From the NCBI RefSeq assembly GCF_002970935.1, contig NZ_CP027194.1:496001-560000 (forward strand): a stretch of DNA of 64,000 nt, in the 5' to 3' direction. The DNA comes from Lactobacillus sp. CBA3606. Lineage in GTDB: Bacteria; Bacillota; Bacilli; Lactobacillales; Lactobacillaceae. The position numbers and the translations under genes are program-made. The number at the start of each line of letters is the position of its first letter. Position 1 is the stretch's first letter. Positions 9,884 through 19,690 of the stretch are shown one piece after another. Under the pieces are notes generated by a model. The model had not been told where the DNA came from, did no database searches, and was given only the letters and a program-made list of their open reading frames with translations.

Positions 9884-10834
9884 CTAAATCGCAACCGGCG
9901 CTTTAATCGCCGGTGCGGGATCATAACCAACTAACTGAATATCTTGCATTTGATAATCAAAAATACTTTCAGGATGACCACTCAATTGTAACTGTGGCGC
10001 TGGTTTGGGCGTTCGGGTTAACTGCAACTTGATTTGATCTAAATGATTCGTATACAGATGGGCATCGCCCAAGGTATGCACGAATTCACCGACTTGTAAG
10101 CCAGTCGCCTGGGCGACTAAATGCGTCAGTAACGCATAACTTGCAATATTAAAGGGAACGCCTAAAAAGACATCACCAGAACGCTGATAAAGTTGACAGC
10201 TTAACTTGCCATCCGCCACGTAAAATTGAAACAACGTGTGACATGGTGGTAAGGCCATACTAGGCACATCTTCTGGATTCCAAGCCGATACAATCAACCG
10301 CCGTGAGTCTGGGTGGGTTTTAATCATCTCAATAACATTAGCAATCTGATCAATCGTTGAACCAGTTCGGGTCTGCCAATGACGCCACTGAGCACCATAG
10401 ACATCACCTAAATTTCCATACTGCGCCGCAAACTGATCATCCGTTAAAATTTGCTGATCAAAAGCGTGCATTTGTGCTTGATAGCGTGGTTTGAAATCTG
10501 GATCCGTTAAGCGCCGATGTTCAAAATCGGTCATATCCGGCCCCTGATAAGCTGGACTCGTGACCCAATTCTTAAACGCCCATTCATCCCAAATATGGTT
10601 ATGATGTTGCAACAAATATTGAATATTCGTATCGCCGTGTAAAAACCACAACAACTCACTCTTAATCAAGCCAAAGGGGACTTTTTTAGTCGTTAACAAC
10701 GGAAATCCTGCGGCTAAATCAAAGCGCATTTGATAGCCAAACAGACTATAAGTCCCAGTCCCAGTCCGATCATCTTTATAGGTCCCATGCGCTAAAATAT
10801 CGCGCGCTAAGTTTAAATAACTATCTTCTAACAT
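9884..10834 (-). CDS. thyA: Thymidylate synthase
   Basis: Methylates dUMP to dTMP using methylene-tetrahydrofolate. The catalytic cysteine is Cys198 in [11 protein letters not shown], followed by [19 protein letters not shown]. The start chosen (MLEDSYLN, 316 residues) has AGAGG nine bases upstream, while an ATG three codons earlier abuts it. Length and cysteine position equal the well-studied Lactobacillus casei enzyme, which carries an extra insert of about 50 residues relative to the E. coli form. Placed between the ABC-F gene and folA. Confidence 0.97.
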   Translation of the reverse strand: MLEDSYLNLARDILAHGTYKDDRTGTGTYSLFGYQMRFDLAAGFPLLTTKKVPFGLIKSELLWFLHGDTNIQYLLQHHNHIWDEWAFKNWVTSPAYQGPDMTDFEHRRLTDPDFKPRYQAQMHAFDQQILTDDQFAAQYGNLGDVYGAQWRHWQTRTGSTIDQIANVIEMIKTHPDSRRLIVSAWNPEDVPSMALPPCHTLFQFYVADGKLSCQLYQRSGDVFLGVPFNIASYALLTHLVAQATGLQVGEFVHTLGDAHLYTNHLDQIKLQLTRTPKPAPQLQLSGHPESIFDYQMQDIQLVGYDPAPAIKAPVAI

Positions 10835-10847
10835 TGCCGCCATCCTC

Positions 10848-12740
10848 TCATGCCTCAGCGTATTGGCTTAGATAATCCCATCGATCCATCTGTTCATCAA
10901 TTGTTTGTTCCGTCGTCGTCAATTCTTTTTGTAACGCTGCTAATTGTCCATAATCACTGGCATTATCGGCCATAGCTTGCTCAATTTCGGTTTTATGGCT
11001 ATCTAGGGTTTCAATCTTACCCTCAATTTTTTCATACTCTAATTGTTCAGCATACGTTAACTTAACTTTGGTCTTGGGCTTAGTCGTTGGCGTTGCGGTA
11101 ACCGGTGGCGTTTTGACTGCCGCATTAGCTGGCTTTAAAGCTGCTTTTTGATCTTTCAAATAGCTTGAGAAACGACCAGCATAGCGATCAATCTTGCCAT
11201 TTCCTTCAAAAATCAATAATTCAGTGCCGACTTTATCCAAGAAATAACGATCATGTGAGACGGTAATGACCGTTCCGGCAAACGAAGCGAGGTAATTTTC
11301 GAGCACTGTCAACGTCCCAATATCCAAGTCATTCGTTGGTTCATCGAGTAATAACACGTTTGGTTGTTGCATCAACAATTTCAATAGATACAACCGGCGT
11401 TTTTCACCACCTGACAGTTTCCGAATCAACGTCCCATGCATGGCGCGTGGAAAGAGAAACTCTTCTAATAATTCAGTCACTGAAACCCGTTCACCTTGCT
11501 TATTGAGTACATTCTCCCCGACATCTTGCAAGTAATTAATCATCCGTTTATCACCTGGAATAGGTTCTGTCTGCTGGGTGTAATAACCTAACTTGACCGT
11601 TTCACCAATCGTCACGGTCCCTGAATCTAACGGCAAACGGCCTGCAATCACATTGAGCAAGCTCGACTTTCCCGCACCATTCAAACCAGTAATCCCAATA
11701 CGGTCATTAGCTTGAATCAAGATGGAGAAATCGTTTAAAATCGTCTGCTGATCAAATTTTAAGTTGGCGGCTTTAACTTCGATGACCTTTTTACCTAATC
11801 GTTGTTGCCCTAACGAAATATCCACATCATCATCAACTTGTAAGGTATTCAGATTATCTTTTAAATCATTAAACCGGTTAATCCGGCCTTGTTGCTTGGT
11901 ACTTCGGGCCGGGGCACCAGCTCGCATCCATGCTAGTTCTTGCTTGTACAGCTGCTGTTGCTTATGTTCCGCAGTCACGTCACGGGCCACCCGTTCGGCT
12001 TTAGCTTGGACATAATCTTGATAGTTCCCGGTGTACTTATAAAGTGACCCAAAGGACAATTCAAACATCTGATTAGCCACTTGGTCTAAGAAGTACCGAT
12101 CATGGGTCACGACCATTAAAGCCCCTTTATAAGCGGCTAAATAGGCTTCTAACCATTCAATCGAGTCAAAATCCAAGTGGTTGGTTGGTTCATCAAGTAA
12201 CAATAAATCAGGCGACTGTATTAGAACTTGGGCCAATCCGACTCGCTTCCGTTGCCCACCGGACATGGTCTTAACCACTTGCGTTAAATCCGTAATATGC
12301 AATTGCGTTAAGATGGTTTTAACATCATTTTCGGTCGTCCAAGCATCCGCTTGATTCATCTTCGTTTCGGCGTCTAAATAGGCCTGCTGCGCAGTGGGAT
12401 CTTCTGGGGTTTGCCCATAGGCCGCCAGGGTCGCTTCGTAATGTCGAATCGTTTTAAAAATTTGTTGACTCCCAGCCAACACAGCATCTAAGGCCGTTAA
12501 GGTTTCATCTAATTCTGGTTGCTGCTTTAAATAACCAATTTCATAATTTTTGGGCTGGACTAATTGACCAGCTTCTGGTGCAGTGATCCCAGCTAAAACA
12601 TCCAATAAGCTGGTCTTACCAGAACCATTGACGCCAATCACGCCAATCCGATCATGTTCATTAATGATAAATGAAATATCATCAAATAACGTCTTCTCAC
12701 CATAAGTTCGGGTCAGATTTTCTGCTCTCAATGTTTGCAT
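10848..12740 (-). CDS. yfmR: ABC-F family ATPase (Uup/YfmR type)
   Basis: Soluble protein with two tandem ABC ATPase domains and no membrane segments, expected to act on ribosomes. Walker A motifs are [11 protein letters not shown] (near residue 37) and [11 protein letters not shown]. The signatures are [10 protein letters not shown] and [10 protein letters not shown], and the Walker B motifs are [12 protein letters not shown] and [13 protein letters not shown] charged C-terminal coiled coil (about 560-630) after a Pro/Thr-rich linker places it in the Uup/YfmR subfamily. No evidence ties it to drug resistance. It is probably cotranscribed with thyA and folA. Confidence 0.92.
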   Translation of the reverse strand: MQTLRAENLTRTYGEKTLFDDISFIINEHDRIGVIGVNGSGKTSLLDVLAGITAPEAGQLVQPKNYEIGYLKQQPELDETLTALDAVLAGSQQIFKTIRHYEATLAAYGQTPEDPTAQQAYLDAETKMNQADAWTTENDVKTILTQLHITDLTQVVKTMSGGQRKRVGLAQVLIQSPDLLLLDEPTNHLDFDSIEWLEAYLAAYKGALMVVTHDRYFLDQVANQMFELSFGSLYKYTGNYQDYVQAKAERVARDVTAEHKQQQLYKQELAWMRAGAPARSTKQQGRINRFNDLKDNLNTLQVDDDVDISLGQQRLGKKVIEVKAANLKFDQQTILNDFSILIQANDRIGITGLNGAGKSSLLNVIAGRLPLDSGTVTIGETVKLGYYTQQTEPIPGDKRMINYLQDVGENVLNKQGERVSVTELLEEFLFPRAMHGTLIRKLSGGEKRRLYLLKLLMQQPNVLLLDEPTNDLDIGTLTVLENYLASFAGTVITVSHDRYFLDKVGTELLIFEGNGKIDRYAGRFSSYLKDQKAALKPANAAVKTPPVTATPTTKPKTKVKLTYAEQLEYEKIEGKIETLDSHKTEIEQAMADNASDYGQLAALQKELTTTEQTIDEQMDRWDYLSQYAEA

Positions 12741-12776
12741 TCTTACAAACCACCCTTTTTTACATCATTAAACTCT

Positions 12777-12805
12777 ATCTTAGCTAGAAATCTGCTAAAA
12801 CACAA
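12777..12805 (-). promoter_or_regulatory. Probable promoter of the ABC-F/thyA/folA operon
   Basis: TTGTGT, 17 bases, TAAGAT. A perfect seven-base inverted repeat (AAACATG/CATGTTT) lies six bases upstream of the -35. Confidence 0.55.
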
Positions 12806-12835
12806 CTAACAAACATGGTCATTCATGTTTCTCAT

Positions 12836-12869
12836 AAAAAAAACTTCTAGCCTTAAAGACTAGAAGTTT
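12836..12869 (-). terminator. Terminator after the 150-residue unknown gene
   Basis: Arms AAACTTCTAG and CTAGAAGTTT, then eight U residues on the minus strand. Confidence 0.88.
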
Positions 12870-12883
12870 CGGTTAACACGTCA

Positions 12884-13336
12884 TTATTTTTGATCACCAT
12901 AAACATCTAAAACCGTGTTTTCAGCGTCAACAACTAAATGTAATGACCCATTGGCAGACAATGAACTGGTTTGATAAACATTATCCAACCCGTCCACGTC
13001 TTTGGCTTTGAATGGCAAGTAAACTTGTTCACTCCCCCGTTCATCACCAAACAAGATATCCACTTTTTCAATATCTTGGAAATGCGTCACCCGTTCAAAC
13101 ATCCCACTGGTTACCGATGCTAGATGTGTGGTGTCTGGATCAACGGCATCGGCATCAGGTTCAAATTCAGCCTTGAATGACTTACAAGGATGAATAATCG
13201 TCATTTTGCCGCCTTTAATCCGACCATAACTCGTGGTTACTCGGCTAATCCAAAGATCAGAAATATCCTTGTGGTTAACAACCCAAGTATCCCCGTTCCG
13301 AAAATAAAACTTTAATGCTTCTAATGCTCTATCCAT
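12884..13336 (-). CDS. Conserved-looking protein of unknown function, 150 residues
   Basis: I do not recognise this family. It is acidic, has no membrane segment or signal peptide, and contains a cluster of aromatic residues at the N-terminus (ALKFYFRNGDTWVVNH). The rest alternates short hydrophobic strands with acidic loops, suggesting a beta-rich soluble fold. A good ribosome-binding site (GAGGTGATCGAAA) and its own terminator show it is a real gene, apparently monocistronic, between cca and the ABC-F gene. Nothing in the context indicates a role. Confidence 0.75.
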   Translation of the reverse strand: MDRALEALKFYFRNGDTWVVNHKDISDLWISRVTTSYGRIKGGKMTIIHPCKSFKAEFEPDADAVDPDTTHLASVTSGMFERVTHFQDIEKVDILFGDERGSEQVYLPFKAKDVDGLDNVYQTSSLSANGSLHLVVDAENTVLDVYGDQK

Positions 13337-13396
13337 TTTCGATCACCTCATTGAAGAATTAGTTCCACTTCAATCCTAACAGATTAACAGAAAATA

Positions 13397-14620
13397 TCAA
13401 TCACTTTTTGTATCCGCTACCATCCGTGCAAAATCAAGCAATTGCTTGCTCTCATTTGGCACTTGGCCTTGGACAACGGCCAGCAAGGTTTGGGCCAAAA
13501 TTTGACCCATTTGCGGCCCTGGTGTGACGAGGTGATTTTTTAATAAATCACCGCCATTAATCGCCAAGTCACGTTTATGTTGAATCGGCAACGCTGCATA
13601 ATCAGCCAACAGTGTCGACATGGGTTGACCAAAGCCTAATAAGTTAGCCACCGTATTAGCGGTCGTTAAAGCCGCTGTGCCCGCGTTAAACAATTCAGGA
13701 GCTGTTAGATGACCATTCGCCTTAAGCGCCGTTAGAACCAACCAGGCGGCCGTGACGTGCTCAATTAAGTCGTTACTCGTCTTCCAAGCTTTTAAGCTCT
13801 GCCGAAGCGCAGCTTGATTTGGTAATGGTAATAACCAGACCAATAGCGTCCAAGTGCTTTCGATCGTTGGTAAGTGCCAGTCAGGCAACGCCACCAATTG
13901 GGCTAAGACCGCTCGTTGATCTGCAAACTGTGGCAAGTAACGATACAGCCCCGTCGTTAACAACGCCGTTAACCCACGTTTAGGTTCAGTCCCCATTAAT
14001 AACTTTTCCCATTCAACGCGGGTACGCTCAATCGCAATCTTGGTGAGTAACTCAGCATTGTCTTGAATCGCTTGGCGCGTCACTGGCTCAATCTCAAAGC
14101 CCAACTGACTAGCAAAACGCACCGCACGCATCATCCGTAAAGCATCTTCATGAAACCGTTCCTCAGCGACACCCACAGCCCGTAAAATCCCATTTTGCAA
14201 GTCCGTCAGCCCCGCAAACAAATCAATAACTTCGCCATTAGCGCGCATCGCAAGGGCGTTAATAGTGAAGTCTCGGCGCTTTAGGTCTTCTTTAAGTGAG
14301 CGCACAAAGGTCACTTGGTCTGGCCGACGAAAATCTTGATAACCCGATTCCGTTCGAAAAGTGGTCGTTTCATAGCCTTGCCCGTGATCTAAAATCATGA
14401 CTGTACCGTGCTCGATTCCCGTATCCACGGTACGTTTGAATAATTTTTTTACCTCAGCTGGAAAAGCACTGGTCGCAATATCAACATCATGAATGGGTTG
14501 ACCTAAAATGGTATCCCGCACACTACCCCCAACAAAATAAGCATCAAAACCAGCTGCTTCAATAGTTTCGATAATCGGCTTGGCTTGTTGAAATTCGATC
14601 GGTAGTTGGTCCAAAATCAT
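13397..14620 (-). CDS. cca: CCA tRNA nucleotidyltransferase
   Basis: Adds or repairs the 3' CCA end of tRNAs without a template. The class II nucleotidyltransferase head is evident: [15 protein letters not shown] (metal-binding Asp pair) and [14 protein letters not shown]. This is followed by the neck and body helices with [17 protein letters not shown] and [14 protein letters not shown]. There is no HD domain, as in other Gram-positive forms. The ATG overlaps the dapB stop in an ATGA arrangement, implying translational coupling. Confidence 0.96.
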   Translation of the reverse strand: MILDQLPIEFQQAKPIIETIEAAGFDAYFVGGSVRDTILGQPIHDVDIATSAFPAEVKKLFKRTVDTGIEHGTVMILDHGQGYETTTFRTESGYQDFRRPDQVTFVRSLKEDLKRRDFTINALAMRANGEVIDLFAGLTDLQNGILRAVGVAEERFHEDALRMMRAVRFASQLGFEIEPVTRQAIQDNAELLTKIAIERTRVEWEKLLMGTEPKRGLTALLTTGLYRYLPQFADQRAVLAQLVALPDWHLPTIESTWTLLVWLLPLPNQAALRQSLKAWKTSNDLIEHVTAAWLVLTALKANGHLTAPELFNAGTAALTTANTVANLLGFGQPMSTLLADYAALPIQHKRDLAINGGDLLKNHLVTPGPQMGQILAQTLLAVVQGQVPNESKQLLDFARMVADTKSD

Positions 14621-15402
14621 AGTAAGTGCTCCAAGCCAACGAAGAGTTCATGATACTGGTTGACCTTTTCAACTGCAACTTTAACTCCCGTCATAAATGA
14701 AATGCGATCAAAAGAATCTTGCCGAATCGTTAGACCTTCACCAGGACCGCCAAACATAACTTCTTCATGCGCAACTAGGCCTGGCAACCGCACAGCGTGA
14801 ATGCGCATGCCTTCATAATCGGCACCACGAGCACCGGGTAAGGTTTCTGTGGCAGCCGGATTACCTTGTTGCTTGGGTTGCCGGACTGCCGCAATCTTCT
14901 TAGCCGTGCTGATAGCCGTTCCACTAGGTGAGTCAATTTTATCATCATGATGCATTTCAATAATTTCAACATCTGGAAAGTATTTTGCGGCTTGTTGGGC
15001 AAATTGCATGAGCAAAACCGCACTGATGCCAAAATTAGGCGCAATTAAGCCACCGACTTGTTGCGCTTTAGCTAATTTTTGTAACGCTGCCACTTGCTCA
15101 TCCGTCATGCCAGTTGTGCCAATGACGGGAGAAATCCCATGTTTAAGCGCAAATTGCGCATTTTCATAAACTGCAGTCGGCACGGTAAAGTCAATCCAGA
15201 CAGTCGCATCCGTGGTCAATTGATTTAAATCATGAAAAGCTGGGACATCCTGATCACTGAACTGATTAGTCTCGTTTAAATTCCGCTCGGTGCCACGCGC
15301 ATCATACACGCCGACCAATTCAAAATCAGGGTTATCAATAACCATTTGTGCAGCTGTACTACCCATGCGGCCTTGATAGCCCGCGACAATTACTTTTATC
15401 AA
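14617..15402 (-). CDS. dapB: 4-hydroxy-tetrahydrodipicolinate reductase
   Basis: Third dedicated step of lysine/diaminopimelate synthesis, supplying peptidoglycan cross-links. The NAD(P)H-binding loop AGYQGRMG is at the N-terminus. The catalytic block [15 protein letters not shown] contains the His and Lys used in catalysis. The start codon is TTG, supported by a perfect AGGAGG seven bases upstream and by the conserved N-terminus. The other lysine-pathway genes are not in the window. Pairing with cca has no obvious metabolic logic. Confidence 0.96.
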   Translation of the reverse strand: MIKVIVAGYQGRMGSTAAQMVIDNPDFELVGVYDARGTERNLNETNQFSDQDVPAFHDLNQLTTDATVWIDFTVPTAVYENAQFALKHGISPVIGTTGMTDEQVAALQKLAKAQQVGGLIAPNFGISAVLLMQFAQQAAKYFPDVEIIEMHHDDKIDSPSGTAISTAKKIAAVRQPKQQGNPAATETLPGARGADYEGMRIHAVRLPGLVAHEEVMFGGPGEGLTIRQDSFDRISFMTGVKVAVEKVNQYHELFVGLEHLL

Positions 15403-15490
15403 AATAAATCCTCCTCAAATTTAACCTCTATTACTAACCTAGTTATCTTACAGTTTACCAGACTATCGCACATTGGTTAATTTTTAATCG

Positions 15491-15521
15491 AAAAAAGGAG
15501 CTTGGGCAACTACCCAAACTC
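15491..15521 (-). terminator. Terminator after the HAD hydrolase gene
   Basis: Arms GAGTTTGGG and CCCAAGCTC (one G-U pair) are followed by CUUUUUU on the minus strand. Confidence 0.85.
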
Positions 15522-15527
15522 GCAAAT

Positions 15528-16325
15528 TTAAATTAACGTGGCGATTGTGCGTAAAACCCCGTCATGATTATTGTCATGAGTCGTCGTATACGCCGCCATC
15601 TGCCGCACCGGTAAAATCCCATTTTTCATGGCAAAACTATAATCCGCTTCACGTAGCATTTCAAGATCATTGCCATTATCACCAAAGGCGGCGGTCTGAG
15701 CGGCGGTTACTTGCCAGTGTGTTTGTAAATACGCTAAACCTTGTGCTTTATTCACATCTGGCGCAATCACATCGAGCCCGTTGCCACCACTGACGGTCGC
15801 TCGTAACCGACCTTTAAAACGAGTATTAATTAACGCAGCGTGGGCATCAGCATCGGCATCCGCCCAACTAAAGGTAGCCTTATAAATATGGTCATCGACC
15901 GCCATTAAATCATTAACTATTTTAATATTACTTAAATAATACTGCATGATAGCACTATCATCTTGTGGCCGAATATAACCGCCCTTTTTACCAGATAACG
16001 ACACTTTTGCGGTGGCTAACACCGGATCGGTCATCACCATGGTCAAAAGCTCATGCAACACCGGCCGCGTTAATAAGCTTTCGTGTAAGACTTGACCATC
16101 ATTGGTCACCACGAGGCCCCCATTTTCTGCCACATAAGTTAACTCACCATGAATCCCAGCAAATACATCAATACAATGTTGCAATTGATTCCCACTAGCG
16201 ACCACAAAATGTTGCCCATTAGCATTTATCTGGTCTAATTGCGACTGAAAACGGTCATGGTCAAACTGATGATCATCTCGTAAAAACGTGCCATCTAAAT
16301 CGGTGGCAATTAACGCTACTTTCAA
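15528..16325 (-). CDS. Cof-type HAD-superfamily phosphatase
   Basis: HAD hydrolase of the Cof/YidA type, which dephosphorylates small sugar phosphates or cofactors. The nucleophile motif DLDGTFLRDD is at the N-terminus and the metal-binding AFGDNGNDLEML near residue 215. A type IIB cap domain lies between. Substrate cannot be predicted, as lactobacilli carry many paralogues. The start is TTG behind AGGAGG. It has its own promoter and terminator, so it is probably monocistronic. Confidence 0.9.
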   Translation of the reverse strand: MKVALIATDLDGTFLRDDHQFDHDRFQSQLDQINANGQHFVVASGNQLQHCIDVFAGIHGELTYVAENGGLVVTNDGQVLHESLLTRPVLHELLTMVMTDPVLATAKVSLSGKKGGYIRPQDDSAIMQYYLSNIKIVNDLMAVDDHIYKATFSWADADADAHAALINTRFKGRLRATVSGGNGLDVIAPDVNKAQGLAYLQTHWQVTAAQTAAFGDNGNDLEMLREADYSFAMKNGILPVRQMAAYTTTHDNNHDGVLRTIATLI

Positions 16326-16357
16326 ATTTTGGCCTCCTAAGCTAACTCGTTACTCTT

Positions 16358-16385
16358 ATTTTACCAAATTTGTAAGCATTTTCAA
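16358..16385 (-). promoter_or_regulatory. Promoter of the HAD hydrolase gene
   Basis: TTGAAA, 16 bases, TAAAAT, placed directly after the upstream TPR gene. Confidence 0.65.
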
Positions 16386-16389
16386 TCCG

Positions 16390-17658
16390 TTAATAGCCCT
16401 GGTCTTCAAAATCTTCTAACATGGCGACTAATTCACCATCATCTGGCTCAATCACTAAATAATTACGTAACGCTGCAGCGGCTTGTGCTGGCAAGCCAGC
16501 TTCCCGGAAGAAATAAATAGCTGGCTTTAAGAAATCAGCATTGTGCTCAAAGAAAGGATACGCCGCTAAATAATTAGCCTTCGCTTCCTTGAAATGATCC
16601 AACTGAGCATTAGAAACCGCTAAATTCCAGTAGAACTGCGGGTCGAATTCATTACTTTGTAAATATTGATCCAATAATTCAATATTAGCCTGGTACCGCG
16701 TTTGCTTAACTAACAAGTTAGACAGTTCCAAGATGGTCGTCAAGTTATCGGGATCAATACTTAGCCCTTCCCGCAGATACTTTTCAGCGAGGTCCGCATC
16801 GTCTAATTTAAGCGCGATACGTGCCGTCTTCAAGTACAACTGCTCATTATACTGATCAACCGCTAAACCTTCTTGTAACGTCAATAACGCCTGGTCTAGC
16901 TCATTTAATTGTTCTTGTGCCTCTGCCAAATACGGATAGACCGTCGCATATTGGGAATCTTGTTCACGTAGCTTATTAAAAATATCAATTGCTTTTTGTG
17001 GTTCATTGAGCTGCAAGTAAGTAAAACCCAATTCAAATTGACTATCTGGCGTTAATTGTGCGGGCTTAATTTGTTCTAAATAGCCGACCGCTTGTTCAAA
17101 GCGACCTGCTTCCGCATAAGCGACGCCGAGTCGTTCAACTAGGTTAACTTTAGAAAGCTCTAATTGCCCCTGCTTGATTAAATCCAAATAAAACTGAATA
17201 GCTTTATTATAATTACGAATTAGAAAATAAAACTCGGCCAACGCAAATTCCACAACTGGTTCATCAGGAGCCAGTCGATACGCAGTCACAAGCTTCTGTT
17301 CACTAACTTCAAATAATTCTTGCGTTTGATAAAGATCTGCGGCGACCAGTAAAGCCTGCACATAAGCTGGCGAATCCGGCTTGACCTCGTTTAAGTAACG
17401 CAAGGCCAAGTCAGAATCATCGTCATCAATTGCGATATCCGCCAAGCTCGTCCGTAAACTATCTTCCGTTGGATATTTTTCCAATAACTTTTTATAGATT
17501 CGAGTGGCTTGCTTAATAAACCCTAACCCATACAATTCTTCTGCCAAACTATACAGGGTATCATCGTCATCTTTTCGTAACGCCCACGCAAACTGTTTGT
17601 TCGCTGTCTCTAATTGCCCGCTTGAAAGTGCCGCGAGCATCTTTTCTGAATAAGTCAT
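16390..17658 (-). CDS. ypiA: Tetratricopeptide-repeat protein (YpiA-like)
   Basis: Nearly the whole protein is TPR-type helical repeats of about 34 residues, giving a superhelical protein-binding scaffold. Typical repeat signatures include GFIKQATRIYKKLLEKYP and LNEPQKAIDIFNKL. No signal peptide or catalytic domain is seen. The length (422) is close to that of B. subtilis YpiA. AAAGG sits nine bases before the chosen ATG (MTYSEKM), while the ATG three codons earlier abuts it. The partner protein is unknown. Confidence 0.88.
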   Translation of the reverse strand: MTYSEKMLAALSSGQLETANKQFAWALRKDDDDTLYSLAEELYGLGFIKQATRIYKKLLEKYPTEDSLRTSLADIAIDDDDSDLALRYLNEVKPDSPAYVQALLVAADLYQTQELFEVSEQKLVTAYRLAPDEPVVEFALAEFYFLIRNYNKAIQFYLDLIKQGQLELSKVNLVERLGVAYAEAGRFEQAVGYLEQIKPAQLTPDSQFELGFTYLQLNEPQKAIDIFNKLREQDSQYATVYPYLAEAQEQLNELDQALLTLQEGLAVDQYNEQLYLKTARIALKLDDADLAEKYLREGLSIDPDNLTTILELSNLLVKQTRYQANIELLDQYLQSNEFDPQFYWNLAVSNAQLDHFKEAKANYLAAYPFFEHNADFLKPAIYFFREAGLPAQAAAALRNYLVIEPDDGELVAMLEDFEDQGY

Positions 17659-17723
17659 CGCACCCATCCCTTTAGCCTATTTAGTCCTATCACTCGACTT
17701 ACCATCATAACGCAACTGACAAC

Positions 17724-17758
17724 AAAAAAGCCAGTATAACGGTTGTTATACTGACTTT
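17724..17758 (-). terminator. Terminator after hup
   Basis: AGTCAGTATAAC and GTTATACTGGCT arms form a 12-pair stem (one G-U) followed by six U residues. Confidence 0.9.
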
Positions 17759-17776
17759 AAAGTTACTTTGTGGAAA

Positions 17777-18052
17777 CTATTTAACTGCATCCTTTAAAGC
17801 TTTCCCTGGTTTAAATGCAGGTACTTTGCTTGCTGGAATTTGGATTTCGTCGCCAGTTTGTGGGTTACGGCCCTTACGAGCAGCACGTTCACGTACTTCG
17901 AAGTTACCAAATCCGATTAGTTGAACTTTTTCACCCTTTGCAAGAGTGTCTTGGATTGATGCAAATACTGCGTCGACCGCAGCAGTTGCGTCTTTCTTAG
18001 TTAAGCTAGTTGCCGCAGCAACGTTGTTAACTAATTCAGCCTTGTTTGCCAT
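17777..18052 (-). CDS. hup: DNA-binding protein HU
   Basis: Small histone-like dimer that bends and compacts DNA. The signature [20 protein letters not shown], the DNA-clamping beta-arm with its Pro ([11 protein letters not shown]) and the length of 91 are all diagnostic. The leader is unusually long (about 115 nucleotides) and folds into at least two hairpins. A strong site (GGGGAGGTGAATCAAAC) precedes the ATG. Located next to der as in B. subtilis (hbs). Confidence 0.97.
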   Translation of the reverse strand: MANKAELVNNVAAATSLTKKDATAAVDAVFASIQDTLAKGEKVQLIGFGNFEVRERAARKGRNPQTGDEIQIPASKVPAFKPGKALKDAVK

Positions 18053-18115
18053 GTTTGATTCACCTCCCCTTTACAGAGTGAAGATGTCAGTATTCTAAGT
18101 ACTACATCCAGATGA

Positions 18116-18140
18116 TCATTTTTGAGTGGTCCAAAAATGA
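18116..18140 (-). repeat. Perfect inverted repeat in the hup leader
   Basis: Nine-base arms (TCATTTTTG/CAAAAATGA) surround a seven-base loop. It lies within the transcribed leader, about 65 bases upstream of the hup ATG, with no U run after it, so it is not a terminator. A second, smaller hairpin (GATG/CATC) lies about 10 bases upstream. Confidence 0.7.
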
Positions 18141-18172
18141 GAGAAACGATGACAAGCATCATTTCTTCATCA

Positions 18173-18201
18173 AAGATAGCATAGGAATGCTGTAATAGCA
18201 A
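18173..18201 (-). promoter_or_regulatory. hup promoter
   Basis: TTGCTA, 17 bases, TATCTT, with TGC directly before the -10 (extended -10). The start would be near 18166. Confidence 0.68.
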
Positions 18202-18298
18202 GCTTTTTTAGACTTTTTGCTTAAAAAGCTAAATTTGAGTAATAATCATTTACAACTTTAAATTCTTATGCTAAAATGCCGGTTTCAAGCCTTTTATG

Positions 18299-19609
18299 CT
18301 ACTTTCGCCGACGTTCGATCATATGGATCGGCGTGCCGGAAAAATCAAAGGCATTACGAATCTGATTTTCCAAAAAGCGCTCATATGAAAAATGCATCAT
18401 ATCAGGATCATTAACAAAGACCACAAAGGTTGGTGGCTGAATCGCCACTTGCGTCGCATAGTAAACACGCAACCGTTTCCCATTATCACTTGGCGTTGGA
18501 TTCATCGCAATGGCGTCCATAATAACGTCATTTAAGACGGACGATTGAATTCGACGAGAGTGATTCAAATCAACCTTTTGAATCAAGGCAGGCAATTGTT
18601 CCAAGCGTTGACTCGTCTTAGCTGAAACAAAGATAATCGGTGCATAGCTGAGATAAACGAATTGATCACGCACATACGCTTCAAATTCCTTCATCGTGTG
18701 GTTATCCTTTTTAACGAGGTCCCACTTATTGACCACGATGATAATCCCTTTACCAGCCTCATGCGCATATCCAGCAACCCGCTTATCTTGTTCCCGGATA
18801 CCTTCTTCACCATTAATCACGAATAACGCCACGTCACTGTTGTCAATTGCTTTGAGTGCACGCATAACACTGTAACGTTCTGTGTTTTCATACACTTTAC
18901 CTTTTTTACGAATTCCGGCCGTATCAACCATCACGAACCGATTACCGTCCGCATCCGTAAACTTCGTATCAATCGCATCACGAGTCGTCCCAGCAATATC
19001 AGACACGATCACCCGGTCTTCACCTAGTAAGGCATTAACAATTGAAGATTTTCCAACATTGGGACGACCAATTAAGCTAAACCGAATCGTGCCAGGTTCA
19101 TCTTCGCCAGTTCCTTCAGGGAAATTCTTAACAACTGCATCTAACAAGTCCCCTAGACCCAAGCCATGCGCCCCAGAAATTGGATATGGATCTCCAAAAC
19201 CTAAGGAATAAAAATCATAAATTTCATTTCGTAATTCTGGATTATCAACTTTATTGACCGCTAAAATCACTGGCTTATCTGATTGATATAAAATCCGAGC
19301 CACGTGTTCATCCGCATCCGTCACGCCTTCTTTGGCACTGACCAGATAGACAATCACGTCCGCCTCGTCAATCGCAATTTCAGCTTGTTGCTTAATTTGC
19401 TTAATAAACGGGGCATCATCCATATCGATCCCACCAGTATCAATCAAACTGAACTCTTGACCAAGCCATTCACTATTCGCGTAAATTCGGTCACGCGTAA
19501 CCCCGGGTGTATCTTCAACGATGGAAATTCGATCACCGGCGATCCGATTAAAAATCGTGGACTTCCCAACATTTGGGCGACCAACAATGGCCACAACTGG
19601 TTTTGGCAT
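18299..19609 (-). CDS. der: Ribosome biogenesis GTPase Der (EngA)
   Basis: Essential GTPase for 50S assembly with two consecutive G domains. The P-loops [12 protein letters not shown] (about residue 9) and [12 protein letters not shown] (about 180), the NKVD and NKWD motifs, and two DTAG/DTGG switch motifs are all intact. A KH-like C-terminal domain follows. Length 436 is typical. The ATG has AAAGGAGGAATTTAA before it. The rpsA terminator lies only about 30 bases upstream, so either read-through or a promoter I do not see drives it. Confidence 0.97.
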   Translation of the reverse strand: MPKPVVAIVGRPNVGKSTIFNRIAGDRISIVEDTPGVTRDRIYANSEWLGQEFSLIDTGGIDMDDAPFIKQIKQQAEIAIDEADVIVYLVSAKEGVTDADEHVARILYQSDKPVILAVNKVDNPELRNEIYDFYSLGFGDPYPISGAHGLGLGDLLDAVVKNFPEGTGEDEPGTIRFSLIGRPNVGKSSIVNALLGEDRVIVSDIAGTTRDAIDTKFTDADGNRFVMVDTAGIRKKGKVYENTERYSVMRALKAIDNSDVALFVINGEEGIREQDKRVAGYAHEAGKGIIIVVNKWDLVKKDNHTMKEFEAYVRDQFVYLSYAPIIFVSAKTSQRLEQLPALIQKVDLNHSRRIQSSVLNDVIMDAIAMNPTPSDNGKRLRVYYATQVAIQPPTFVVFVNDPDMMHFSYERFLENQIRNAFDFSGTPIHMIERRRK

Positions 19610-19638
19610 TTAAATTCCTCCTTTACCTTAAAAATCAT

Positions 19639-19676
19639 AAAAAAATATCCTTCAAGGCAAGCTTGAAGGGTATTTT
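19639..19676 (-). terminator. Terminator after rpsA
   Basis: Arms ATACCCTTCAAG and CTTGAAGGATAT are followed by at least six U residues. Confidence 0.87.
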
Positions 19677-19690
19677 TAACTTAACAATGA

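Noticed and set aside
18202-18298. A/T-rich inverted repeats (AGCTTTTT/AAAAAGCT) after der
   Set aside because: The stem lacks G-C pairs and a proper U tail on the transcript, so I do not call a der terminator there.
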